Positions 1 through 5,988 of a stretch of DNA of 10,747 bases are shown here, piece after piece. Made by a program: the position numbers and the translations under genes. The stretch is from Eubacteriales Family XIII. Incertae Sedis bacterium (lineage in GTDB: Bacteria; Bacillota; Clostridia; Peptostreptococcales; Anaerovoracaceae): the NCBI GenBank assembly GCA_031263875.1, contig JAISEX010000069.1:1-10747 (forward strand), in the 5' to 3' direction. The notes under the pieces were generated by a model that ran no database searches, was not told where the DNA came from, and worked only from the letters and a program-made list of their open reading frames with translations. Numbering within the stretch: the first letter of the stretch is position 1; every line of letters starts with the position of its first letter.

Positions 1-102
1 AGTTGGTACTATCTTTCCGGCAACGGCAAAATGCTCACCGGGAAGCAGAAAATCGGCGGGAAAGTTTATTCATTCAAATCAAACGGGGTTTGGATAGGCT
101 AA
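1..102 (+). CDS. Cell-wall-binding repeat protein, C-terminal fragment
   Basis: The window opens inside a reading frame (frame 1) that ends at TAA 100-102. The 33 residues seen begin SWYYLSGNGKMLTGKQKIGG and end NGVWIG. The pattern W-Y-Y-L, then N-G-K-M-x-T-G, then a hydrophobic-aromatic G-x-x-Y-x-F with a terminal G-V-W is that of choline-binding/glucan-binding cell-wall repeats (CW_binding_1 type). These repeats anchor secreted hydrolases or adhesins non-covalently to wall polymers, so the whole protein is probably extracellular. Only the last one to one and a half repeats are visible, so the enzymatic or adhesive part and the signal peptide lie upstream and cannot be judged. A rho-independent terminator follows about 70 bases later, so this gene ends its transcription unit. 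Confidence 0.8.
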   Translation, partial: SWYYLSGNGKMLTGKQKIGGKVYSFKSNGVWIG

Positions 103-170
103 GCCGAAAATACTTTTAACTAAGCATATCACGCATTAGTAATGTGGGGTCGCATGGAAACATGCGGCCC

Positions 171-194
171 CTCCCCCATTGTGGGGAGTTTTTT
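171..194 (+). terminator. Rho-independent terminator after the cell-wall protein gene
   Basis: CTCCCC at 171-176 pairs with GGGGAG at 183-188 around a six-base loop, and six T residues follow directly (189-194). This is a standard intrinsic terminator. It is immediately preceded by a second hairpin, 146-156 with 161-171 (11 pairs, one of them G-T), closed by a GAAA tetraloop. The terminator shares base 171 with that hairpin, so the two may be alternative or stacked structures. Confidence 0.8.
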
Positions 195-309
195 GTTATA
201 GTCAGGGAACGTTATACGGGGCTGTTTTGCTTGGGGGCGGCGTTTGTCCACGTTGAATTGATGAGGTTTCCGCATGCTGCTGAGGTCACAAAATGAGCAT
301 TCCTGGCGA

Positions 310-393
310 TTTTGTTCGCAGACTTTGGGAACTTGCTCAAACTCGCTTCGCTCAAACAGTGAGCCAAGTTCACCAAAGTCTTTGCTCGCAAAA
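310..393. repeat. Long imperfect hairpin (84 bases)
   Basis: Several arms pair in register: TTTTG 310-314 with CAAAA 389-393, GACTTTGG 321-328 with CCAAAGTC 373-380, AACTTG 330-335 with CAAGTT 365-370, and CTCA 336-339 with TGAG 360-363. The loop contains a CTCGCTTCGCTC-like segment. There is no T-run, so it is not an intrinsic terminator. The form is that of a small interspersed palindromic element; I see no second full copy in this window. Confidence 0.6.
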
Positions 394-562
394 CCGAGGA
401 ATGCAGTCATTTTGCGCAGGCGCAGCCGCATACGCAAACCTCTGTATTTGTTGCTTGGGAGACGGCGGGGAGAGGATGGTGATGTTGTCTTTTCGCCCGC
501 GCGGGTTTTGGTTTATGTGAGGAACGGGGACGCCGCAGGACGGACGGGTGTGCCAGGTGCTT

Positions 563-831
563 TGCCCGCATCGGGGCGCCGGAGCGATGTAGGAGCGACG
601 GCGACGCGCAAGGGATGGAAGGGGTGCGTTAGCAGCCGCGGCGCGGGTTCAGACGCAAATATTTTCCATAAAATGGAAGACGGACACTCCGCATCTTTCG
701 CACTCGCCCTGCGCGCCGGGGCCGGAGCCCCGGACAGCCCGGTGGGGCTGTCGCATTGTGTTTAAAGCGTCCCAATTGTTAAAAATTTAGCAATTGGATT
801 GTCCGCTCATTTTGCGACAGCCCCATGCGCC
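563..831. repeat. Interspersed mosaic repeat, copy 1 (carries an internal palindrome)
   Basis: This stretch shares ordered blocks with 5702-5910. The blocks are TGCCCGCA (563-570 and 5702-5709), a GCCGGAGCG block, GCGAYGCGCA, AAGGGATRGRAGGGGTGCG followed by AGCAGCC (ending at 637 and 5849), then AGCCCCGGAYAGCCCGGTGG (from 726 and 5873), and finally CCCCATGCGCCC. In this copy the last module is split by an 83-base nested palindrome (743-825). The segment between the AGCAGCC and AGCCCCGGA blocks is longer here than in the second copy, so the copies are diverged mosaics rather than exact repeats. No coding potential was recognised. Confidence 0.6.
743..825. repeat. Nested palindrome, 13-bp perfect arms
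   Basis: TGGGGCTGTCGCA (743-755) is the exact reverse complement of TGCGACAGCCCCA (813-825). Inside it, 772-783 pairs with 786-797 (CCAATTG against CAATTGG, extending inward through TTAAA with one G-T pair). The interior is AT-rich, unlike its GC-rich surroundings. Two related sites in the window (925-954 and 5881-5910) have only a short TGGGGC-three bases-GCCCCA hairpin at the same place, so this copy appears to hold an extra segment in that loop. It could be a MITE-like element or an expanded hairpin; no transposase is nearby. Confidence 0.6.
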
Positions 832-856
832 CAAAGAAAATACCGCGCACGACGGG

Positions 857-893
857 ATTGCGGATCACGCTCGCGATGCTCGCTGTCCGCAAT
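857..893. repeat. Short inverted repeat of the ATTGCGGA...TCCGCAAT type
   Basis: ATTGCGGA (857-864) is the exact reverse complement of TCCGCAAT (886-893), separated by 21 bases rich in CTCGC and GATG words. From memory, the layout 'GGATTGC...CTCGC...GCAATGACA' resembles intergenic palindromes found in many bacterial genomes. Function unknown. Confidence 0.45.
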
Positions 894-904
894 GACATCG
901 ATAA

Positions 905-926
905 CATGAGCGGAATTGCAGCGAAT
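905..926. repeat. Repeat also present inverted at 10604-10627
   Basis: CATGAGCGGAATTGCAGCG followed by AAT matches the reverse complement of 10604-10627 with one substitution and one single-base indel. It lies just before the 30-base hairpin repeat at 925-954, so repeat modules of different kinds abut here. Confidence 0.5.
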
Positions 927-954
927 AGCCCGGTGGGGCTCCGCCCCATGCGCC
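925..954. repeat. 30-base hairpin repeat, uninterrupted copy
   Basis: This module differs from 5881-5910 at one base of 30. It contains the hairpin TGGGGC / GCCCCA with a three-base loop, flanked by AGCCCGG and TGCGCC. The same module occurs in split form at 734-749 plus 819-831. Near identity between copies about 5 kb apart supports recent spread or gene conversion. Confidence 0.65.
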
Positions 955-990
955 GGAATAAGTTCCTCGGGTCAGGGGATTTTCAGTATG

Positions 991-1014
991 AATATCATAA
1001 TGAAATATGATATT
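991..1014. promoter_or_regulatory. AT-rich inverted repeat and probable fumC promoter region
   Basis: AATATCATA (991-999) and TATGATATT (1006-1014) are perfect 9-base inverted arms around a six-base spacer. They sit in the only strongly AT-rich stretch upstream of fumC. TATGAT (1006-1011) would serve as a -10 box, with TTTCAG (981-986) as a poorly spaced -35 (19 bases). A dimeric regulator could bind the palindrome and control fumC. Palindrome is observed; promoter and operator roles are inferred. Confidence 0.4.
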
Positions 1015-1061
1015 ATTGATACGAAAGTTAGTGATTTTTGGGCGTGGGTGGCGCGGGAGCG

Positions 1062-2417
1062 ATGACGGAAAAGTACAGGATCGAAAAGGACGCGATGGGC
1101 GAGGTGCGCGTGCCCGCGGAGCGGTTGTGGGGCGCGCAGACGCAGCGCAGCCTTGAAAATTTCAGGATAGGCGGGGAGAAGATGCCGCCGGAGATCATTG
1201 CGGCGTTCGCGGTGCTGAAGCGCGCGGCGGCAGAGGCGAATGCGGAACTGGGCGTGCTCGATGCGGATAAGGCGGCTCAAATTTCGCGGGTTTGCGACGA
1301 AATACTCGCGGGGAAATACGCGGGCGAGTTCCCGCTTTCGGTCTGGCAGACGGGCAGCGGGACGCAGACGAATATGAATGTGAACGAGGTGATCGCGCAT
1401 CTGACGGGCCTGCACCCGAACGACGAGGTGAACCGCGGGCAGAGCAGCAACGATACGTTTCCGAGCGCGCTCCATATCGCGCTTGCGGTGGAGATAACGG
1501 AGTCGCTGTTTCCCGCCATGCTCGCGCTGCAAAATACCTTTGAAAAATTCGCGGACGAGTACGACGGTATCGTGAAGATCGGGCGGACGCATTTGATGGA
1601 CGCGACGCCGCTGACGCTCGGCCGGGAGATATCCGCGTGGGCGGCGATGCTCGACCGCTCGTGCGAGAATATTATGACGGTCGTCAGCCGGGGCGGGCTG
1701 CTGGAGCTTGCGCTCGGCGGTACGGCGGTCGGCACGGGGCTGAATACGCATCCCGATTTCGGGGCGCTTGCGGCGCAGAGGATCGAGGAGATGACGGGCA
1801 TTCCGTTTATCACGGCGCCGAATAAGTTCGAGGCGCTGACGAGCCGGAACGCGGAGGTTCTGCTGCATGGGGCGCTCAAGGCGCTCGCGGCGGATCTGAT
1901 GAAGATAGCCAACGACGTGCGCCTGCTCGCGTCGGGGCCGCGTTGCGGCATCGGTGAGATTTCCATTCCGGAGAACGAGCCCGGCAGTTCCATTATGCCC
2001 GGAAAGGTGAACCCGACTCAGTGCGAGGCGCTGACGATGGTCTGCGCGCGCGTGATGGGGAACGACGCGACAGTCGGCATTGCGGCGTCGCAGGGGAATT
2101 TCCAACTGAACGTCTATCTGCCGGTAATCGCCTACGCGACGCTTCAGAGCATACGGCTGCTGACGGACGCGATAATTTCATTCGATAAAAATTGCGCTCG
2201 CGGTATACGGCCGAATGAAACCGTTATAAAGAAGTATGTGGATGATTCGCTGATGCTGGTGACGGCGCTGACGCCGAAGATCGGCTACGACAAGGCGGCG
2301 GAAATCGCGAAGAAGGCGTACGCGGAGGGGACGACGCTGCGGGAAGCGGCGCTCGGTTTGGATTATCTGACCGCGGACGAGTTTGATACGCTTGCCGACC
2401 CTCATAGTATGGTATAA
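1062..2417 (+). CDS. fumC: Class II fumarate hydratase
   Basis: The enzyme interconverts fumarate and L-malate in the TCA cycle, as an iron-independent cytosolic homotetramer. The 451-residue product carries all class II fumarase signatures in order: [14 protein letters not shown] near residue 100, [21 protein letters not shown] with the conserved His at about 177, and the superfamily signature [11 protein letters not shown] at 308-318 with the catalytic loop serines 309/310 and Lys315. Length is close to the usual 460-467. I chose ATG 1062 because [15 protein letters not shown] aligns with the normal N-terminus. The frame stays open to TTG 1038 and GTG 1044, but the extra residues (GVGGAGA) look artificial. 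The ribosome binding site is poor: GGGAG lies only two bases from ATG. No other TCA gene is adjacent, and the gene appears monocistronic apart from possible read-through into the SRP RNA. The aspartase/argininosuccinate lyase superfamily is the only alternative; the motifs favour fumarase strongly. Confidence 0.96.
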   Translation: MTEKYRIEKDAMGEVRVPAERLWGAQTQRSLENFRIGGEKMPPEIIAAFAVLKRAAAEANAELGVLDADKAAQISRVCDEILAGKYAGEFPLSVWQTGSGTQTNMNVNEVIAHLTGLHPNDEVNRGQSSNDTFPSALHIALAVEITESLFPAMLALQNTFEKFADEYDGIVKIGRTHLMDATPLTLGREISAWAAMLDRSCENIMTVVSRGGLLELALGGTAVGTGLNTHPDFGALAAQRIEEMTGIPFITAPNKFEALTSRNAEVLLHGALKALAADLMKIANDVRLLASGPRCGIGEISIPENEPGSSIMPGKVNPTQCEALTMVCARVMGNDATVGIAASQGNFQLNVYLPVIAYATLQSIRLLTDAIISFDKNCARGIRPNETVIKKYVDDSLMLVTALTPKIGYDKAAEIAKKAYAEGTTLREAALGLDYLTADEFDTLADPHSMV

Positions 2418-2418
2418 T
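2392..2418 (+). promoter_or_regulatory. Promoter for the SRP RNA, overlapping the fumC stop codon
   Basis: A perfect TATAAT lies at 2413-2418 and overlaps the fumC TAA (2415-2417). A partial -35 (TTGCCG, 2392-2397) sits 15 bases upstream, slightly short spacing. The predicted transcript start near 2425 falls just before the 5' arm of the SRP RNA. The perfect -10 fits a highly expressed stable RNA; usage is inferred. Confidence 0.6.
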
Positions 2419-2440
2419 TACATTTACGATCGGCTGTGGC

Positions 2441-2573
2441 CGGCGGTTTTGCAAGCGGGGTTTGGTCCTGCGCAATGAAAACCTGTGAACCTCGTCAGGT
2501 CCGGAAGGAAGCAGCGATAAGCGGATCTTTTTATGTGCCGCAGATTTGCCTGATCCCGCCTGTAAGCCCGCCG
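2441..2573 (+). ncRNA. ffs: Signal recognition particle RNA (4.5S-type)
   Basis: The RNA scaffold of the bacterial SRP binds Ffh and targets nascent membrane proteins to FtsY and the translocon. The diagnostic apical domain is intact: GTCAGGTCC (2494-2502), the GGAA tetraloop (2503-2506) and GGAAGCAGC (2507-2515) match the E. coli core exactly. Arms on both sides fold back on each other: CGGCGG 2441-2446 with CCGCCG 2568-2573, TTGCA near 2449-2453 with TGTAA 2561-2565 (one G-T), and GCGGG 2455-2459 with CCCGC 2555-2559. Weaker pairing extends to about 2431 and 2587, so the hairpin may reach about 157 nt. The upstream promoter leaves no room for an Alu domain, so this is a small-type SRP RNA with a long stem. 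The position before dnaX is the same as in many Firmicutes. Exact ends are not certain. Confidence 0.93.
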
Positions 2574-2605
2574 TCCGCATGAGGCCGATCAGTTTAGTTA
2601 TGATT

Positions 2606-3745
2606 ATGGCAGAAAACGATAAATACAGAGCGCTATACCGACGTTTCCGGCCCGAAACCTTCGATGAGGTTCTCGGGCAGGAGCACGTGGTGCGCGTGCT
2701 GAAACACCAGTTGCAAAGCGGCAGCGTGGGGCACGCCTATCTGTTCAGCGGTACGCGCGGGACGGGGAAGACGACCATGGCGCGTCTGCTCGCAAAGGGC
2801 GTTAATTGTCTGGCGGGCGGCGAGGCGCTGGTTCCGCCCGCCGGAGTGGAACGGCCGTGCGGCATCTGTGAGAATTGCGTGGCGGTGAAGAACGGCATAA
2901 TGGTTGACGTGGTCGAGATAGACGCGGCGTCGAACAACGGCGTGGAGGACGTGCGCGAGCTTCGCGACAGCGTTATCTATCCGCCGACGATGGGCCGCAA
3001 GAAAGTTTTTATTATCGACGAAGTCCATATGTTCTCCAAGGCGGCGTTCAACGCGCTCCTAAAGACGCTGGAGGAACCGCCGGGGCATATCCTCTTCATT
3101 CTCTGCACGACGGAACCGAACAAGCTGCCGCAGACGATCCTTTCGCGGTGCATCAAGATGGATTTCCGGCGTGTCCCGATGGAGCAAATCGCGGCGGGCC
3201 TGACGGATATCTGCGCGAAAATCGGGCTGACGGCCACGCCGGACGCCGCCGCGCTGATCGCGTCGAACGCGGACGGCTCGGTGCGGGACGGGCTGAGCAT
3301 TCTCGAACAATGCGTGCAGACGGGCGAGCGGAATATTACGCGCGAATTGGTGCTGTCGGTCGTCGGGAGCCCCGGTGACGCGAGCATAGCGGCTCTGACG
3401 GATATGGCTTACCGCGGAACGGCTTCGGAGGCGCTGGTGCGGCTCGACGAGATGCTCGCGGGCGGCATGGACGAAAAACGCGTGATCGACGACTGGATAG
3501 AATGGCTGCGCAGCGCGCTGCTTATCAAATTCGTTTCGGAACCCGGCCGCATACTGAACCGCGCAGACGAGAATATCGCGGAAATCGCGAAACAGAGCGC
3601 GGATTACGACGTGAAATTTATCAATGACAGCATATACCGCCTCGCAAAACTCAGGAACGACGCGAGATGGTCGTCCGCGGTGAGGATACTGCTCGAGATG
3701 GCGGTGATAGAGATGAGCGAGGAAAGAGCTCAGAACGGAGGTTGA
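2606..3745 (+). CDS. dnaX: DNA polymerase III clamp loader subunit DnaX, short (gamma-like) form
   Basis: DnaX is the ATPase of the clamp loader that places the beta sliding clamp on primed DNA. Numbering from ATG 2606 (379 aa): Walker A GTRGTGKTT 49-57 (Lys55), zinc module C68, C85, C88, C91, Walker B DEVH 138-141, sensor 1 region LFILCTTE 163-170, the SRC arginine-finger motif 180-182, sensor 2 region SVRDGLSILEQ, then a helical collar domain. It ends there. The C-terminal tau domains that contact DnaB helicase and the polymerase alpha subunit in full-length proteins (about 560-640 aa) are absent. I see no A-rich slippery site. The spacing from C68 to C85 is 16 residues against 8 in E. coli. 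Start: MAENDKYRALYRRFRP fits the family N-terminus. ATG 2600 is also possible, and the frame is open to 2546 inside the SRP RNA, which I reject. No clear Shine-Dalgarno is visible. First protein gene of the dnaX-ybaB-recR-udp operon. Confidence 0.94.
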   Translation: MAENDKYRALYRRFRPETFDEVLGQEHVVRVLKHQLQSGSVGHAYLFSGTRGTGKTTMARLLAKGVNCLAGGEALVPPAGVERPCGICENCVAVKNGIMVDVVEIDAASNNGVEDVRELRDSVIYPPTMGRKKVFIIDEVHMFSKAAFNALLKTLEEPPGHILFILCTTEPNKLPQTILSRCIKMDFRRVPMEQIAAGLTDICAKIGLTATPDAAALIASNADGSVRDGLSILEQCVQTGERNITRELVLSVVGSPGDASIAALTDMAYRGTASEALVRLDEMLAGGMDEKRVIDDWIEWLRSALLIKFVSEPGRILNRADENIAEIAKQSADYDVKFINDSIYRLAKLRNDARWSSAVRILLEMAVIEMSEERAQNGG

Positions 3746-3746
3746 G

Positions 3747-4118
3747 ATGGGCAAAGGTATGAAGGCCGGCAAGAAAAAGCGTCCCGAGGGCGGCGGCGCG
3801 AAGGGCGGTTTCCCCGGGCAGCAGGCGCAGCAGATGAAGCAGCTTCAGCAGATGCAGGCGCAGATGGAAGCGATCCAGTCTGAGGTGGAACAGAAGGAAA
3901 TCGAAGTGACGGCGGGCGGCGGCGCCATTGCCGCCAAAGTGAACGGGAAAAAGGAACTCGTTTCGCTGACGATAGACCCGGAAGTCCTGGATCCGGCGGA
4001 TCCCGAAATGCTGCAGGACCTGATCGTCGTTGCGGTAAACGAAGGGCTGCGCCAGATAGAGGAAATTTCCCAGTCCGAGATGGAAAAGGTGACGGGCGGC
4101 TTGAATCTGCCGCTCTGA
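3747..4118 (+). CDS. ybaB: YbaB/EbfC family nucleoid-associated DNA-binding protein
   Basis: This is a small dimeric DNA-binding protein usually encoded between dnaX and recR, linked to nucleoid organisation and recombinational repair. The 123-residue product has a lysine/glycine-rich N-terminal tail (residues 1-25, GKGMKAGKKKRPEGGG), then a Gln/Met-rich helix (QQAQQMKQLQQMQAQMEAI) likely to form the coiled-coil dimer arm. A core beta region follows (EIEVTAGGGAIAAKVNGKKELVSLTIDPEVLDP), and the protein ends with the typical helix plus EMEKVTGGLNLPL. The family is usually about 100-110 aa; the extra length is the basic tail. GGAGGT (3737-3742) overlaps the end of dnaX. The start is one base after the dnaX stop codon, implying translational coupling. 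Assignment rests on both sequence and gene order. Confidence 0.94.
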   Translation: MGKGMKAGKKKRPEGGGAKGGFPGQQAQQMKQLQQMQAQMEAIQSEVEQKEIEVTAGGGAIAAKVNGKKELVSLTIDPEVLDPADPEMLQDLIVVAVNEGLRQIEEISQSEMEKVTGGLNLPL

Positions 4119-4127
4119 TCAGCGCGA

Positions 4128-4733
4128 ATGTATAATTACCCGAAACCGTTAGAAAAGCTCATAGAGAAATTGTCGAGGCTTCCGGGCATCGGCGGCAAAA
4201 CGGCGCAGCGCCTCGCTTTCCACATACTTTCGATGAAGGACGACGACGCGTACGGGCTTTCCGAAGCCATCGCGTCCGCGAAGAAGGATATGCGGTATTG
4301 CAGCGTCTGCGGGAATCTGACGGACGTCGATCCCTGCGGCATCTGTAACGACGCGGGGCGTGACCGAAGCGTTATCTGCGTGGTGGAATCGCCGCGGGAC
4401 GTTGCGGCGATAGAACGCATGCGGGAATTCAAGGGGCTGTATCACGTGCTCCACGGCGTCATTTCGCCAATGGACAGCATCGGGCCGGAGGATATCAACC
4501 TCGCGCAGCTTATCGTGCGGCTTCGCGAGAACGACGAAGTGAATGAAGTGATCGTCGCGACCAATCCGACGGTGGAGGGCGAGGCGACGGCGATGTACGC
4601 CGCGCGGCTTATCGGGCCTTCCGGCATTAAGGTTACGCGCATAGCGCATGGCGTCCCCGTCGGCGGCGATCTGGAATATACGGACGAGATAACGCTTGCC
4701 AAGGCGATCGGGGGACGGAGAGAAATATCATGA
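4128..4733 (+). CDS. recR: Recombination mediator protein RecR
   Basis: RecR acts with RecO (and RecF) to load RecA onto SSB-coated single-stranded DNA at gaps. All domains are present in 201 residues, the usual length: a helix-hairpin-helix motif around [14 protein letters not shown] (17-30), a C4 zinc finger with C58, C61, C70 and C73, a Toprim domain starting at ICVVESPRD (83-91, Glu87), the [10 protein letters not shown] segment (146-155) and the C-terminal [14 protein letters not shown] clamp region. ATG 4128 gives the family N-terminus and follows the ybaB stop by nine bases. No strong Shine-Dalgarno is visible, suggesting coupling to ybaB translation. Its stop overlaps the next start (ATGA, 4730-4733). 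Confidence 0.97.
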   Translation: MYNYPKPLEKLIEKLSRLPGIGGKTAQRLAFHILSMKDDDAYGLSEAIASAKKDMRYCSVCGNLTDVDPCGICNDAGRDRSVICVVESPRDVAAIERMREFKGLYHVLHGVISPMDSIGPEDINLAQLIVRLRENDEVNEVIVATNPTVEGEATAMYAARLIGPSGIKVTRIAHGVPVGGDLEYTDEITLAKAIGGRREIS

Positions 4734-5569
4734 CGACGGAAAAAATCATAACCGCGTCCGCACCGACTGACGATGACGGGCGTGTCTATCATTTGAGATT
4801 GAAGCGGGGCGACGTTCCGCCGTACGCGATACTTCCGGGAGCGCCGGAGCGGACAGCTCTTATCGCGGCGGGCTGGGACGAATCGCGTGAGCTGGCGTCG
4901 AACCGCGAATTCAGAAGCGTTTCGGGCGTGTATAATGGGGTCCCGGTGGCGGCCGTTTCGACGGGGATCGGCGCGGCGAGTTCGGAAATATGCCTGCACG
5001 AGCTGCATACGCTCGGCGTGCATACCTGCGTGCGGGTCGGCACGACGGGCTGCATACAGCCACAGTTCGATTTGGGCGACCTGATTATCCCGTCCGCGTG
5101 CGTCCGAAAGGATGGCACGAGCGACACCTATATCGAGCCCGCGTATCCCGCGGCAGCCGACACGACGGTCACGATGGCGCTGATGCAAGCCTGCGAAAAC
5201 CTCGGTTACCGCTATGGCGTCGGCATCGGGTATACGACCGGGTCGTTTTATATCGGGCAGGGGCGTCCGGCGGCGGAATCGTCCTATGGGCCTTCGTTCG
5301 CGGAGCGGATCATTCCCGATTTGCAGACAGCGGGCGTCATAAATATTGAGATGGAAGCGGCGGGGCAGTTCGTCGTCGGCAGGCTTCTCGGCATGCGCAT
5401 GGGCGCGATTTTCGCGGTGGTTTCGAATCGCGTAACGGATCGGTGGGGCGACGCGGGCGGTGAGGAAAAGGCGAGCCGCGCGGCGAGCGAGGCGGTGCGG
5501 CTACTGACGGAAGGGGCGAGAAGCGGCGAGATCGGCGTGCGCCTGACGGAGAAGCAGAGAATAAAATAG
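4730..5569 (+). CDS. udp: Uridine phosphorylase
   Basis: The enzyme cleaves uridine with phosphate to uracil and ribose-1-phosphate, a step in pyrimidine salvage. The 279-residue protein belongs to the PNP/UDP (NP-I) family. It tracks E. coli Udp closely: [11 protein letters not shown] (19-29), the phosphate-binding LPGAPER (35-41, Gly37 and Arg41), LASNREF (55-61), [16 protein letters not shown] (101-111, Arg102 and Thr105), SFYIGQGR (172-179) whose Phe173, Gln177 and Arg179 match uracil-recognition residues, and the ribose-binding NIEMEA (205-210). The Gln/Arg pair favours uridine over purine nucleosides. ATG 4730 overlaps the recR stop (ATGA), and GGAGA (4717-4721) is well spaced, so it is the last gene of the dnaX operon as seen here. 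No terminator is obvious before the repeats that follow. Confidence 0.92.
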   Translation: MTTEKIITASAPTDDDGRVYHLRLKRGDVPPYAILPGAPERTALIAAGWDESRELASNREFRSVSGVYNGVPVAAVSTGIGAASSEICLHELHTLGVHTCVRVGTTGCIQPQFDLGDLIIPSACVRKDGTSDTYIEPAYPAAADTTVTMALMQACENLGYRYGVGIGYTTGSFYIGQGRPAAESSYGPSFAERIIPDLQTAGVINIEMEAAGQFVVGRLLGMRMGAIFAVVSNRVTDRWGDAGGEEKASRAASEAVRLLTEGARSGEIGVRLTEKQRIK

Positions 5570-5988
5570 ATGGTTTTGCGGTAAGCTGGTGGCGCGGAGA
5601 CGGCACGAGAAGAATGCCGGTGAAGGATTTCGCTTCTCGCGCGGGTGGTTGATCGGGCGGTAACCGGTACGCCGTATAATGGCGGGCGTGCCCGTGTACC
5701 CTGCCCGCACGGTGGAGCCGGAGCGTAGCGGAGGCGATGCGCACGGTAGAGCGCCACGGGCTAAAGCCCTGCGCTCCTCGTTGTGCGAGGTACGACGGAG
5801 CTGATGCTCCTGTACCTCTGCCAAGGGATAGGAGGGGTGCGCAGCAGCCACGAAGTGGCCGAAGCAAAGCGAAGCCCCGGATAGCCCGGTGGGGCCCCGC
5901 CCCATGCGCCCGAGTAACATGCGGTCACGGCAATTTTCGGATATTGCCGGGCTGCGGCAGGAGTTTTTAGAGGAACCTGAAAAATAAA
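5570..5988. other. Gene-free gap between udp and the ABC-F gene, with chained hairpins
   Basis: No coding frame here looks real. The proximal part has an inverted repeat (CGAGAAG near 5608 with CTTCTCG near 5634) and an isolated TATAAT (5675-5680) whose best -35 (TTGATC, 5649-5654) is 20 bases away, too far for a confident promoter. From 5702 to 5910 it is a mosaic repeat made largely of hairpins. The last 80 bases lead to the ABC-F gene, with AGAGGAA (5969-5975) as a distant ribosome binding site. Confidence 0.55.
5702..5910. repeat. Interspersed mosaic repeat, copy 2 (hairpin cluster)
   Basis: This copy shares blocks with 563-831 and ends in the 30-base module (5881-5910) found also at 925-954. 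Five hairpins follow one another: 5749-5776 (GAGCGC/GCGCTC outside GGGCT/AGCCC), 5776-5790 (CCTCG/CGAGG), 5788-5817 (AGGTAC/GTACCT outside GGAG/CTCC), 5847-5859 (GCCAC/GTGGC) and 5890-5904 (TGGGGC/GCCCCA). About 80 bases (roughly 5742-5821), holding the first three hairpins, are absent from the matching point of copy 1, where GCGCA runs straight into AGGGAT near 607-613. The extra segment has imperfect inverted ends (GGTAGAG and CTCTGCC). Confidence 0.6.

Larger units (their letters stand above)
195..990. other. Long gene-free, repeat-rich gap upstream of fumC
   Basis: I see no credible gene in these 800 bases. Open frames exist on both strands, but their translations are rich in Arg, Ser and Gly, match no family I know, and run across hairpins and repeats. 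The stretch holds a long imperfect hairpin (310-393), a mosaic repeat related to the one at 5702-5910 (563-831), a nested palindrome (743-825), a shorter inverted repeat (857-864 with 886-893) and a copy of a 30-base repeat (925-954). This looks like an accumulation site for short palindromic interspersed elements. Confidence 0.65.

Noticed and set aside
129..437. 102-codon minus-strand frame including FGELGSLFERSEFEQVPKV
   Set aside because: It crosses the terminator and the long hairpin; the peptide pattern comes from the hairpin's repeated CTCGCTTCGCTC-like words.
274..765. 163-codon plus-strand frame before fumC
   Set aside because: It spans a hairpin and mosaic repeat, has a biased composition, no family match known to me and no ribosome binding site.
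972..2105. 377-codon minus-strand frame opposite fumC
   Set aside because: Antisense to a full fumarase gene, Arg/His-rich and without any recognisable motif.
2546..2605. N-terminal extension of DnaX
   Set aside because: The extra 20 residues would be encoded by the SRP RNA 3' arm and do not fit the family N-terminus.
5649..5680. TATAAT with TTGATC as promoter for the ABC-F gene
   Set aside because: Spacing is 20 bases and the site lies about 310 bases before the start, upstream of many hairpins; not enough to call.
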